Assembly: GCA_964035575.1 (NCBI GenBank)
Contig: OZ037849.1
Location: 434,001-498,000, forward strand
Direction: 5' to 3'
Source of the DNA: Rhynchopus sp. YZ270_cl-10
Taxonomy: Eukaryota; Euglenozoa; Diplonemea; Diplonemida; Diplonemidae
Length of the DNA stretch: 64,000 nt
Below the pieces are notes generated by a model that was not told the DNA's origin, searched no databases, and worked only from the letters and a program-made list of their open reading frames with translations. Both the position numbers and the translations under genes were made by a program. Positions 22,281 to 32,787 of the stretch are shown here, in pieces (the first letter of the stretch is position 1; each line of letters opens with the position of its first letter).

Positions 22281-23880
22281 TGTGTACTGTGTACTGTGTA
22301 CTGTGTACTGTGTACTGTGTACTGTGTACTGTGTACTGTGTACTGTGTACTGTGTACTGTGTACTGTGTACTGTGTACTGTGTACTGTGTACTGTGTACT
22401 GTGTACTGTGTACTGTGTACTGTGTACTGTGTACTGTGTACTGTGTACTGTGTACTGTGTACTGTGTACTGTGTACTGTGTACTGTGTACTGTGTACTGT
22501 GTACTGTGTACTGTGTACTGTGTACTGTGTACTGTGTACTGTGTACTGTGTACTGTGTACTGTGTACTGTGTACTGTGTACTGTGTACTGTGTACTGTGT
22601 ACTGTGTACTGTGTACTGTGTACTGTGTACTGTGTACTGTGTACTGTGTACTGTGTACTGTGTACTGTGTACTGTGTACTGTGTACTGTGTACTGTGTAC
22701 TGTGTACTGTGTACTGTGTACTGTGTACTGTGTACTGTGTACTGTGTACTGTGTACTGTGTACTGTGTACTGTGTACTGTGTACTGTGTACTGTGTACTG
22801 TGTACTGTGTACTGTGTACTGTGTACTGTGTACTGTGTACTGTGTACTGTGTACTGTGTACTGTGTACTGTGTACTGTGTACTGTGTACTGTGTACTGTG
22901 TACTGTGTACTGTGTACTGTGTACTGTGTACTGTGTACTGTGTACTGTGTACTGTGTACTGTGTACTGTGTACTGTGTACTGTGTACTGTGTACTGTGTA
23001 CTGTGTACTGTGTACTGTGTACTGTGTACTGTGTACTGTGTACTGTGTACTGTGTACTGTGTACTGTGTACTGTGTACTGTGTACTGTGTACTGTGTACT
23101 GTGTACTGTGTACTGTGTACTGTGTACTGTGTACTGTGTACTGTGTACTGTGTACTGTGTACTGTGTACTGTGTACTGTGTACTGTGTACTGTGTACTGT
23201 GTACTGTGTACTGTGTACTGTGTACTGTGTACTGTGTACTGTGTACTGTGTACTGTGTACTGTGTACTGTGTACTGTGTACTGTGTACTGTGTACTGTGT
23301 ACTGTGTACTGTGTACTGTGTACTGTGTACTGTGTACTGTGTACTGTGTACTGTGTACTGTGTACTGTGTACTGTGTACTGTGTACTGTGTACTGTGTAC
23401 TGTGTACTGTGTACTGTGTACTGTGTACTGTGTACTGTGTACTGTGTACTGTGTACTGTGTACTGTGTACTGTGTACTGTGTACTGTGTACTGTGTACTG
23501 TGTACTGTGTACTGTGTACTGTGTACTGTGTACTGTGTACTGTGTACTGTGTACTGTGTACTGTGTACTGTGTACTGTGTACTGTGTACTGTGTACTGTG
23601 TACTGTGTACTGTGTACTGTGTACTGTGTACTGTGTACTGTGTACTGTGTACTGTGTACTGTGTACTGTGTACTGTGTACTGTGTACTGTGTACTGTGTA
23701 CTGTGTACTGTGTACTGTGTACTGTGTACTGTGTACTGTGTACTGTGTACTGTGTACTGTGTACTGTGTACTGTGTACTGTGTACTGTGTACTGTGTACT
23801 GTGTACTGTGTACTGTGTACTGTGTACTGTGTACTGTGTACTGTGTACTGTGTACTGTGTACTGTGTACTGTGTACTGTG
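22281..23880. repeat. 1.6-kb tandem array of the 7-bp unit CTGTGTA
   Basis: About 228 apparently perfect copies. All three frames on both strands are open because seven codons span three units; the resulting Cys/Tyr/Val or His/Ser/Thr-rich translations are artefacts. The sequence right after the array (23,881-23,980) is nearly identical to the one following the 9-bp array at 58.6 kb. The unit is not a known telomere repeat. Confidence 0.97.
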
Positions 23881-25604
23881 CGGAAATTGACCAAAAACGA
23901 GAACTTGTCCATTTCGGCAAATTGACCCCACCACTGGCCGGACGGATTCCGAAAATGCAAATGCCGGTGTTTAAAAGCAGCGGGTTTACGCCATTTCTTG
24001 CAGGTCAATTGGGGGAAACGGTACATGTGTCCTCCATTCTCGCATTGGAACCGCGCAGGTGCAACATCTGTGACCATTTACCAAGGCATCTTTTTCATCG
24101 CCGTTTTCGATTTTATATGGATTTGTAGGGAAACAGCACAGAAGTGGGAAAAATTGGGGGTGTGGGGACCGAAAGGCAAGTCATAAGTGCAAAAAACGGC
24201 AAAAAACGGCATTTTTGCCCAATTTCACCCAATTACGCCCAGTTACAGCCCAATTACACCCAATTACAGCCCACCGACACCGGGAAAAAACGGTACATTT
24301 AACTTCTCTCTTTATTTCAGAACCCTCAAATTTCTTCTTCGTGGAGATGTGTGCGGTAGGATCGTATCTCATCTTTTTCGCCCATTTTTTCTTATTTCAT
24401 TAGCGCGAACAGCAGCAAAACAAAACAAAACAAAACAAAACAAAACAAAAAGAAAAAAGAAAAAACAAGACCCCAAAGTCCTGGGCTGGACTCTAAATTG
24501 CATCCGGGGGTCCTTTCGTAGCGCTTCCTCCTGAAACTCTATGACCGTCTACCTTTAGAGGGTGAAAAGTGCTGGGACAATACAGAAACGAGGTCAGGCC
24601 CCGGTCTTTCGGGAAAGTAAAGAAAAAGAAACATCATAAAAGCCTTTTTACAGTTAAGCGCATCCTCAACTGTAATACTAAAGAAAAAGTTTTTTTTTAA
24701 GGGTGAAATCTAATCAACAAACATTCCCAGGTAACACACAAAGAAGCCAAAAAAAAAAATACTTAGAGCGAATCTTGTGGTGCCGTTGGGTGAATGTTTG
24801 TGAATTTTTTGTGGTCCATATTTTTTTTCTTTCTTCTTTTTTGTAAATCATACAGGATTTTAGGTACTTCTGGTGGCTTTTAAGCGTTTCCCGCGATCTC
24901 TTCCCTTGGCCTGCAAGGTCGTAAGATAGTCCTTTTAAAAAACTCCCCATCCTGTTTGCGCACAGATGGCTAAAACACCATTCCACATATTATCAGAGAA
25001 ACAAGTTCTTGACCCAAAATGAAATGAAAACAAAGGAATTCTGTGAAGTAAAAATAACAGTTTGCTCTTAATAGGTTTGGGGGAGTTTGACCAAGTGCTC
25101 GCTCCCTTTTGCCTGCCTGTAGTACAAGAAAAAGTAAAATAAAAAAAACAACTTTCTTTCTGTCTCTCCCTCTCTCTTTCTCTCCCTCCCCCCAAAAGTT
25201 CTGTTTTAGCAAACACAAAAAAAAAGGAAAATAAATAGCCTCTTTACCTTCTGCAGTACGGCTTTCGGCCAACTTTGAGTGCAGAACTTTTGTTCCGTTT
25301 ATTTTATTTTTTGGATCCGAAGTGATTGTCGACACAGCCACACGTCTTCTCTCTCTCTCTCTCTCTCTCTCTTTTCTCCCAAGAATTACCCTCTATTGAT
25401 TATCAAGCACGACACACACACACTACAGTGGGCTATACTCCGTTCAGGCGGTCCACCCACCTCTACATCTGCTATCAAACACACACACATCACTAAATCA
25501 GGCCCTCCACCCCCTCTCCCTCTCCCCTTCCCCATCCCCCCACTCCACACAACACATTTAGCCACTGTCTATCTATTTCCTGCTGATATTGAACGTAGTC
25601 CACA
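23881..25604. other. Gene-free interval
   Basis: It begins with the array-flanking repeat (23,881-23,980, containing TTGACCCCACCACTGGCC). Then come degenerate CCCAATTACACCC repeats (24,219-24,275), a (CAAAA)n run and an interspersed repeat at about 24,470-24,555 that recurs in opposite orientation at 42,775-42,855 (both contain GGATGCAATTTA or its complement and AGCCCAGGAC or its complement). A family-B element lies at 25,254-25,340, followed by (CT)n at 25,351-25,372. Confidence 0.55.
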
Positions 25605-26768
25605 ATGCAAATCGACTCCCTCCTGAAGAACAACCTGGACACACCAGACCCCTCAAAGATCCGCGCCTTTGTGTTGCTCTCCGAGACAGTTGTCCCCGAG
25701 AAGTTTGTACCTGCCTTGATCAGCCGTATTAAGGCTGTCAATGACGAAGCGAAACTTCCGTTCTTCTGTCTGATTGATGCGCTTCTCAAGCAGGGCCGGC
25801 CAGCTTTGGTCGAACCGTTGAAGCAACGTGTCTTGCATCATTCTGATAATATGTTGAAAGCGCTGCCTTGGCACGTCCCTGAGCATATTGCGGCATATCA
25901 AGCCCTGCTGCACTCATGGCTTGAAGAAGGCATCCTAGGGGAAAGCACATCAGAGGTGAAGAGACAGCTTGCATTCTACCTGAAACGCCCCCCTCCTGCA
26001 CAGCCAGGGGTGAAACGTATTACTGAGCGTGAGATTCGCGAAAGACTTCAGGAGGCTGGTCTTCGGGAGGCCGCAGATTTTCATACAAAGGAGGGAGTGC
26101 AAGAACGGTTGTTGGTTCCTGGAGAGGAGGGTGACGATGTAGGGGAAGATGCAGAGGCAGATGACGACGAGGAAATGGAGCATCAGGGGCCTGCAAGGAA
26201 GGTTGTTCATACTCCGTGTAGCTATCTGGAGCCTGCGGGGGCGGTGGCGGAGTGTGTTGCGGCGTTGTACAGTGGGGGGAGGATGTGTCAAGAGACGGGA
26301 CGGCGTCTTCCCCCTTCCGTTGACACTGCAACTCATAAGGACGAGATGTTCAAACTCCGTACCAGAGATGAAACGTTGCAGCGGTGCCGGCTCTTCTACC
26401 GTGACGCTGACGAATGGGTAGGAATCAAACACAGCAGGTACGGCAGGCATGCCTTGGGATACGGAGGGACAGAGCATTTATCGTGTGAAGAGGTAGATGC
26501 GACGGCGCCAGCACCGAACACAGCGTATAAGGCAGGAGGAGGAGGAGGAGGAGGAGGAGGGGGGACAAAGCGTAAGCGTGAGGCCCTCATGAAGGATCCG
26601 TCTCCCTCGGAGGATACGTTCTGCTTCACGTGCCACGAAAAATTCGATAAAGAACTGATCAACAGTGAATGGTTCCTCACAGAGTGCGTTGAGTCGACAG
26701 AACGCCATCCGGAAAAGCTTTACAAAACTGTGACGGTCCTGAAGCATACCGATTGTGTAGATACATAA
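25605..26768 (+). CDS. Pcf11-like pre-mRNA cleavage complex protein (CID plus zinc finger)
   Basis: The product is 387 residues and probably nuclear. Residues about 1-125 are helical and fit a CTD-interacting domain: a stretch KLPFFCLIDALLKQ matches the family's hallmark 'K-L-P-L-x-x-x-x-D-S-I' helix, followed by WHVPEHIAAYQALLHSWLEEG. CID domains bind the phosphorylated RNA polymerase II tail. The C-terminus has a zinc-finger pattern, CFTCHEKFD, then EWFLTEC, then KHTDC (C-x2-C and H-x2-C), resembling the second finger of Pcf11. An upstream Trp/His/Cys-containing block (DADEWVGIKHSRYG to EHLSC) may be a degenerate first finger. A poly-Gly run lies near residue 310. Pcf11 acts in 3'-end cleavage and transcription termination. 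The protein is shorter than yeast or animal Pcf11. An Rtt103/SCAF-type CID protein is the alternative, but the finger favours Pcf11. Confidence 0.65.
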   Translation: MQIDSLLKNNLDTPDPSKIRAFVLLSETVVPEKFVPALISRIKAVNDEAKLPFFCLIDALLKQGRPALVEPLKQRVLHHSDNMLKALPWHVPEHIAAYQALLHSWLEEGILGESTSEVKRQLAFYLKRPPPAQPGVKRITEREIRERLQEAGLREAADFHTKEGVQERLLVPGEEGDDVGEDAEADDDEEMEHQGPARKVVHTPCSYLEPAGAVAECVAALYSGGRMCQETGRRLPPSVDTATHKDEMFKLRTRDETLQRCRLFYRDADEWVGIKHSRYGRHALGYGGTEHLSCEEVDATAPAPNTAYKAGGGGGGGGGGTKRKREALMKDPSPSEDTFCFTCHEKFDKELINSEWFLTECVESTERHPEKLYKTVTVLKHTDCVDT

Positions 26769-27478
26769 AAAGGGGGGTAAAATGGAGGGGTTTTTGGGTA
26801 AGAAACTGATCGTTTTTTTAAAACTTTCTTTTGTACAGTGTAGATACATCCTCAGATGTGTTGACAATACAAAAAAACAAACAAAGTGAACCACATAACA
26901 TAGTAGCCTTGATCTATTATGAGGGATGGGAGAGGGGTATGGGGTATGGGGTGTGGGGTGTGGGGGGGAGGATGAATCCATATGGGGAAAAACAGCGTCG
27001 TAACGAGAATGCAAAAAAAGGCCCATTTTCTTTTTTCATTTTAACTTCACGGCAGACTATTCAAGGGGACTGCTAGCAGTGCTACTATGTCCAAATGACT
27101 GTGTTTTACGACTTTTTTTTAGTTTCACGATATCTTTGGCAGAGTTACCCAACGCAAATTTGTTCCACTATGTACCCCACTGCTTAGTCTGTCATATTCC
27201 TTCACAAAACCCTCCTCCCCCACCTACAGCATCCCCTACACATCTTCCCCCCGGGCAACATTTTTTTTTTAAATCCATTTACAAAGCCCTAACCCCCCCC
27301 ACCCTTTCTCCCCTTTTGCGATTTCTCCCCCTCCCTCCTCCCTCCCCCAAGACTAAGCACATCATCAGTGCCTTAGGTTCTTTCATATTTTTTTTTACCC
27401 CTTTTTTTTTTTCTCTTTTCTTTCTCCTCCCCCTCTCCCTCTCTCCCTCTCTCTCTCTCTCTCTCTCTTTCTCTCACA
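26769..27478. promoter_or_regulatory. Intergenic with long pyrimidine tract before the WSC gene
   Basis: After a degenerate family-A element (26,836-26,880) and a G-rich stretch (26,930-26,970), the region becomes strongly pyrimidine-rich from about 27,220. It ends in an almost pure (CT)n run at 27,413-27,476, directly before the ATG at 27,479. Such a tract could serve as a splice-acceptor signal or simply as a simple repeat; no clear AG separates it from the start codon. Confidence 0.4.
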
Positions 27479-29749
27479 ATGCATTTCACCACATTTATTA
27501 TCTGTCTTATCCTCTGTGTTGTCTCAACAGAAGGAGGTGAATTATATCTCGGATGTTACAAAGAGGATGCAACAGACAGAGGGGACGCACAGTGGTCCTC
27601 TTCTAAGGTAGGGTCACCATCTCTATGTGCTGAATGGTGTACTGGAGTTGCTCCTGGTGCTCCATTTCTTCATTTTTCTTTGAAAAAAGGGAAGGTGTGC
27701 ACTTGCCGGACCACATATGGTGCTTTAGGGAAAGGAGCGGCACATCATTGCAATGTGTATGAATGCGCAGCGCAACCCTCTCTGTTGTGTGGTGGAACCT
27801 CCTACGCAAAGGTTTTCGAAGTAAGCGATGCAAAACCTACCGCATCACCACCGACCCCTGCACCAGAAACCCCATCGCCTCCCACAGCAATTCCGACTGT
27901 AACGCCTACCTCTATTCCAGACACATTAGCACCCTCTTCTGAGATCCCCATTTCTACTGTAGATTCAACTCCTACTGAGACAAATGCACCAATTAAATCT
28001 GCGCCAAAAGCGGGTCTATCATCATCACCATCAGAGGCGCCACAAAGGGAGCCTATTGTAGAAATGGTATGGGGTGCAGGAGATGAAAGGACACATGCCG
28101 CTGTGGTGTTGGTGTCGTTGTTTTCAGGGGGGTTTGCGCCGTTGACAGCGTCGAGGCTGTCTTTGGTGGCGTCGGGATGTGCGAGGGGGACCTTTGCAAT
28201 GCAGCCGTCGGGGGTAGCTGTAGCGGGGAGTGCTGCATTGGGAGCGGTGTTGGTGAATACTGGAGGGGTGTTGGTGTTTGTGGTGTTGCTGTGGTGTATT
28301 GCGTATATAGGAAGCAAGAAGCTTGCCGCGCACCATCCGCATATGGTGTTTATATGTGATTCGCTTGGCCTCAGAAGAGTTCGTCCTCTCTTCACTTTTG
28401 CATGCATTGTGTTGTACCAAAGTTATACTCTGAACGGTCTGGTTCTTGTGAACGATGCAGGGAGTATTGGTCTGTTCGTTGTAGGGTTTGGTGTGGTGGT
28501 TTTGTGCATTGCGGTGCCTTATGCATTGTGTGTTCATGTGATAAGGAGGGTGCCGGTGTTTGCTGTGCATGCGGTGGTGGGGTCGCGGAAAAGGGCGAGT
28601 GGGTGGCAGAGTGTGGTAGTGTTCTTTGTAGGGCGTGGTGAATGGGTGAACATCGATTCGACGAAGCATGTTGTGGAGAGGAACGTTCATTTGTTGCGGG
28701 ACTACCGTGCAGGGTGTGAGTGGTACGGGGCAGTGGAGTTTGGCACCGCGCTCTCTATTGCCGCTATACAATGTATTGTAGCAAAGAGTGAGGTCCAGTG
28801 TGCGCACATCCACATGGCAATGGGGGGAGTGTTTCTGGTTCATTTGCTTGCCCTGTGTGCGGTGCGTCCGTATAGCCGTGCGCGTGATACCTTCACCTTT
28901 GGGATTCTCTCTGTGCTTCAGATGATCGCGATGGTGCTATCCGCGGTGTCACACCACAATACGACCAAAAGTGCTACCCCCGAAACCATCCTGCTCATCT
29001 GCGGTGCCATCCTCATTGCCAAAGCTTTTTGTGATATATGCGTCGGGATCTATCTGGCAGTATCATACAGGCGTGGTTATCTCCAACAAAACATCTACAA
29101 ATCGCTTGACCCTTTAGTAGTAAACGCCGTCTCCGAGAAAGGCCACATCGACCATCCCACCGTGCTAGTCAGCATGGAAGACAGCGACCACGAACAGAAT
29201 GAAACCTGGCGTTCTTTGATTTCCGTTATTTCAGATGATTCACCATGCGTCTCACCGAGATCGGAGGATCTGCGCTGCAAGACATACTCTGGATGCCCAA
29301 TCCAAAACTCCCGATCGCCTGCCGAAGCGATAAGGCTTGCCCCGATATCATCAGCTAGCAACTCCCCTCCGACCCCAGGGCGTGATAGTACTTCACGACC
29401 AAGACGTAGATCGTCTGTAGTCGTGGCAGGAGAGGGAGGGTTGCCTACACCGCAGGCAAAGGTTTTGATGAAGAAGAGGCTATTGGACAGTGTGGGGTCG
29501 TCTGTAGGAGTAGGAGGGCAGAAGCTGAACAGAACGTCGACAATGCCGAATATGTCGCGCCTGCCAGGGATCCCGCCAAGACCGCAACGTCGTGGGTCGA
29601 TTGCAGAAGGTATAGGCCGTCATGGCAGTGTCAAAAGCATGAGCAGCGTGCAGAGCTCGCATAGTACAGCACCACTCTCGGCAAAATGTGATGCCGCGAT
29701 GAGGGAAGGGGCGAAAAAGGAAAATCTTGCATTACTGTCAATGTATTGA
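27479..29749 (+). CDS. WSC-domain polytopic membrane protein
   Basis: The product is 756 residues. A signal peptide (MHFTTFIICLILCVVSTEGG) is followed by a WSC domain at residues 21-115 (YLGCYKEDATDR, then CAEWC, CTCR, CNVYEC, CGG) with the usual eight-cysteine spacing. WSC domains bind carbohydrate at the cell surface. A Thr/Pro/Ser-rich extracellular stalk (about 116-200) follows. Then, up to about residue 535, come seven to nine hydrophobic helices, including FVVLLWCIAYIG, LFVVGFGVVVLCIAVPYAL and FLVHLLALCAVRPYS, with a 'GRGEWV' plus 'WYGAVEF' segment between helices. The 220-residue C-terminal tail is Ser/Arg/Pro-rich and probably cytosolic. The arrangement recalls TRP-like surface receptors that join an adhesive ectodomain to a polytopic channel-like region. 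Function is unknown; a cell-surface sensor is an inference. Confidence 0.75.
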   Translation: MHFTTFIICLILCVVSTEGGELYLGCYKEDATDRGDAQWSSSKVGSPSLCAEWCTGVAPGAPFLHFSLKKGKVCTCRTTYGALGKGAAHHCNVYECAAQPSLLCGGTSYAKVFEVSDAKPTASPPTPAPETPSPPTAIPTVTPTSIPDTLAPSSEIPISTVDSTPTETNAPIKSAPKAGLSSSPSEAPQREPIVEMVWGAGDERTHAAVVLVSLFSGGFAPLTASRLSLVASGCARGTFAMQPSGVAVAGSAALGAVLVNTGGVLVFVVLLWCIAYIGSKKLAAHHPHMVFICDSLGLRRVRPLFTFACIVLYQSYTLNGLVLVNDAGSIGLFVVGFGVVVLCIAVPYALCVHVIRRVPVFAVHAVVGSRKRASGWQSVVVFFVGRGEWVNIDSTKHVVERNVHLLRDYRAGCEWYGAVEFGTALSIAAIQCIVAKSEVQCAHIHMAMGGVFLVHLLALCAVRPYSRARDTFTFGILSVLQMIAMVLSAVSHHNTTKSATPETILLICGAILIAKAFCDICVGIYLAVSYRRGYLQQNIYKSLDPLVVNAVSEKGHIDHPTVLVSMEDSDHEQNETWRSLISVISDDSPCVSPRSEDLRCKTYSGCPIQNSRSPAEAIRLAPISSASNSPPTPGRDSTSRPRRRSSVVVAGEGGLPTPQAKVLMKKRLLDSVGSSVGVGGQKLNRTSTMPNMSRLPGIPPRPQRRGSIAEGIGRHGSVKSMSSVQSSHSTAPLSAKCDAAMREGAKKENLALLSMY

Positions 29750-32700
29750 AAGAAGGGGAAAAAAAAAATGTTTTTTTTTTGTTGTGAGATGTGAAAAGCG
29801 GTGTCTTTGTTTGGTTGTTTGCATTGAAGCAGAAGGCTCGTTTATCGAAGTGATCGCATTTGACAGCCCAATATATTTTCTTAGAGACACAGAAGGATAA
29901 TCTTACACCCCCTTTTTTTTGCATTGTTGCAGGCATATTGCTACAGTGCCGTTTCGCCATTTTGCCCACCAATTTTTGCACTTCCGGTGCCATTTCGCCA
30001 TATTTTTTGCATTTCTGCCAGTAGTGTCTGGGTCACCCTGTGCACCTTTTCCTCGTCACCTATTTAGGAGGAAAAGCTGAAGGCTTGTGGCCGTGCTCCC
30101 ATCATTCATCCCTCCACCCTGCTGCTCCCCCCCCCACCCATTTTGTGTGAAACCCCCTCAGGCGTTGTTTTTTTATTTTCATTTTCGCTGAAGCATTTAT
30201 TGGTAGCTCAGGTACAAACCAGTGTGGCCCCTTTGTTTGCATATGGTGGCGATTAGCTAAGCGTGAGAGGCTTAGGTTCATCTTGCCAACCTATTTTTTC
30301 CCCCCTTCCCCCTTTCCAGTTATTTTTGTTTTCTTTTTTCTTTTTTCTTTTTGTACATCCCACAGTTTTGATTTTTCACCACGATTTTCACCAAGTATTT
30401 CGCACTTCACTTATTACTTGAATTGCCCCCGCCCTTTTTTTATGTTTTTTGTCCGCGAACACCGATTTCCTCCTTATTTATTTACCCTTGGCGCTGCAGG
30501 CGGTGGAGCTGTGTGCTGCAAGCATCCCAACACCATTCCTGACTCAAAACACTATTTCTCAATTCTTCCCCCACTTCCCCTCCCCTCCACCTTGCACGAT
30601 TCATGAACAAATAATCCTGTTCACCTTTCCCCCAAAGAGGAGAGTAATGGCCTTACACTGGCCAGGGGGTGTGGGGATAGCATGTTGGGGAGAGTACATG
30701 AGTACATCTATACCCAGTATGTTATTCCCGCACCCCCCTCCTGGCCACAGTGTACAAACGAAAGACTCTTCGTACCCTCTAATAAAAGAGAAGAAGAAGA
30801 CTTTGCTGCCAGACCCTGTGCAGACCCATCCCCTGACCGACCTTCCTTTAGTTGTTGTTGTTTTTTTTTGCTTTCATCCGGATGGCTGGCATCGTACAGT
30901 GGGTCAGTCGGAGGTGTGCCTGCATCAATAGCTACCATTTGTTTTTTTTTTTGAAAACTTGGTTGTATCAGTGTAGACACCCGAGACTGAACTCCACTGT
31001 TCTTTTTTGTTAGCCCTATGCAGTGAAGCACATTTATTCAAAATTTTAGATCTGTACGCAAAGTGAAGCATATTTTATCTTTCAACTTTTTCTTGCCTTT
31101 GTTTTAAGATGACTAAGCGTGGGAGGCTTAGAACCAGCTTTGCGCACACCTTTTGATGGCGTGGCTGAATAAGATCCAAAAAGTGCGCAAGAAGTGCGAA
31201 TCACCCCCTTTCAGCCACACCATTTTGTTTTTTTTTGACGATTGCTCGGAGTGACTCGAAATCACATAGATGTGTGTAGTACAGTGGAGCTCATCCTCGG
31301 GTGTCTACACTACATACAAAGTTTTCAAAAAGCCTTTTCTTTTTGTTGTTTCAACAGAAACAAGGTTCTCCTTTTATGGATCCTGTAAAGGAAAGCGCGG
31401 TTGACTGATTATCCAATTGATAGTCTAGATCAAGCATTTTTATTTTATATTCAGCAGCTAAAATACAGCGAAAGAGTTGCGACACGTCTACACGGATCTA
31501 GCAGATCAAGAACGACGCTCCTTTGCGGCCCCCCCTTTTTTTTTATTATTATTATTTTCTGAAAAATTGTTGGGATAGTGTAGTTGCCACGTGTGCAAGC
31601 TCCACCATTTCTAAGCAATATTCTCATCGGTACACCAGCAATGCACCCCCTTTGCCTCTTGTGTGCGTCTTGTTGCGAACCAAACCCCTCTTTTCTTGAA
31701 GAAGTGAAGAGAGGTGAACATCCCAACATGAACACAACCTGGGGGAAAATGCCTTTTTTTCTTCTTTTTTTTTGTTCCTTGTTTCCCTCAAATATGATGA
31801 AAATTGGGGGTTTTTCCCCCTCTCTTTTTTACTCCCAATCCTCCCCAAAACAAAACAAAATAGAAAAAATTTTAAAAAGGATTCTGCCACCTCCTTCTGC
31901 AAAGCGTACTTCCTTCTATTTGCTCTCTTTTAAGGATCCCGTGAAGAAAAATTGCTAAAGTGACGAGAGTACCAAATAATAAAAAATAGGAACACACTCT
32001 AGGGTGGCTACACTAATACAACCAAGTTTTCAAAAAAAAACAACTGTGGCTGCTATCTAGTGATAGTAGTCCACAATAAGGTGGCCAAAGCAGGTTTTTG
32101 AGTTCACCTGACAAGATTTTTCTCTATTTTTTTTTCTTCCCCCTCTCCCCCCCTTCTTGGATGTTGTGCATGAGAGAGACATTCATCTGACAAGCTTTGT
32201 CCCTCTTGTATTTTATTTATTTCTCTCAGAAATATACACGCAACTTCTCTGATGCAAAGTCGATACCCCATCGAGCGTGATCACAATTGAGAAAAGAAAA
32301 TGTTTTAACAACTCCAAGAACGATGGGGAGGAATACCATTTTTTGCTTTTTTTTTTGTGATTTTTGTAAGATGGCTGAACACAGAGGTGCAGTATCATTT
32401 TATTAAGCGCAACACTCCGGGGGTTCGATACCCCACGAAGTGTCAGTGCCTGCGTCCCCGAGGCATTTTACACTAGCAACTTCATTTTATTACCAACCTT
32501 CGTCTCCCCTCCTTTCCTTCCGAACAAATCGTTCCCCTTCTTTGCTTCATCCAACCCCCCTTTTTTGCTTCCGGGGGGGGGGTTATTTTTTACACAAACA
32601 AAAAAGAATGAATTTGAAATGCCACACCCCACACAGAGGGTTGGCCTTTCCCCTAGTTAAAGTGAACCCCGCCCAAACATCTTTTTCCCCCTCTCCTTCT

Positions 32701-32787
32701 CTTTCCCCCCGACGGGCAACTTCAGTTCTGTTCTTATATTTTCCAACCACTCCTCCACAAGAACACAGGTACCTGACGGGAGGGGAG
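29750..32787. other. Gene-free interval rich in dispersed elements
   Basis: In order: repeated GCCGTTTCGCCAT-type motifs (29,948-30,010), a family-C element (30,251-30,300), family E (30,869-30,952), family A on the minus strand (30,943-31,006), family C (31,107-31,145), a small foldback (31,156-31,224), family A (31,281-31,331), family A again (31,988-32,040) followed at once by a family-G hairpin (32,050-32,075), and a family-C element (32,370-32,405) with GGGTTCGATACCCC just behind it. No gene was recognised. An in-frame extension of the next gene back to 32,440 is low-complexity and not supported. Confidence 0.6.
32735..32787 (+). promoter_or_regulatory. Conserved 5' flank of cyclase genes with candidate splice acceptor
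   Basis: TATTTTCCAACCACTCCTCC, then ACAAGAACACAG, then 19 bases to the ATG. The same block is found before the starts at 46,988, 50,406 and 62,640, and in diverged form before 43,841. The AG lies exactly 20 nt upstream of the ATG in all five. It reads as a pyrimidine tract plus AG acceptor for trans-splicing or a 5' intron, although conservation may merely reflect recent duplication. GGTAC/GGTAA right after the AG would also fit a donor, so the reading is not certain. Confidence 0.5.

Noticed and set aside
22133-24128. Several open frames of 550-620 codons on both strands across the 7-bp array
   Set aside because: The unit has no stop in any frame and 7 is not divisible by 3, so all six frames stay open. 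The Cys/Tyr/Val and His/Ser/Thr translations are repeat artefacts.
32440-32787. N-terminal extension of the cyclase in the same frame
   Set aside because: The 116 extra codons are low-complexity. The other copies start at the ATG equivalent to 32,788, and the pyrimidine tract and AG lie within the extension.
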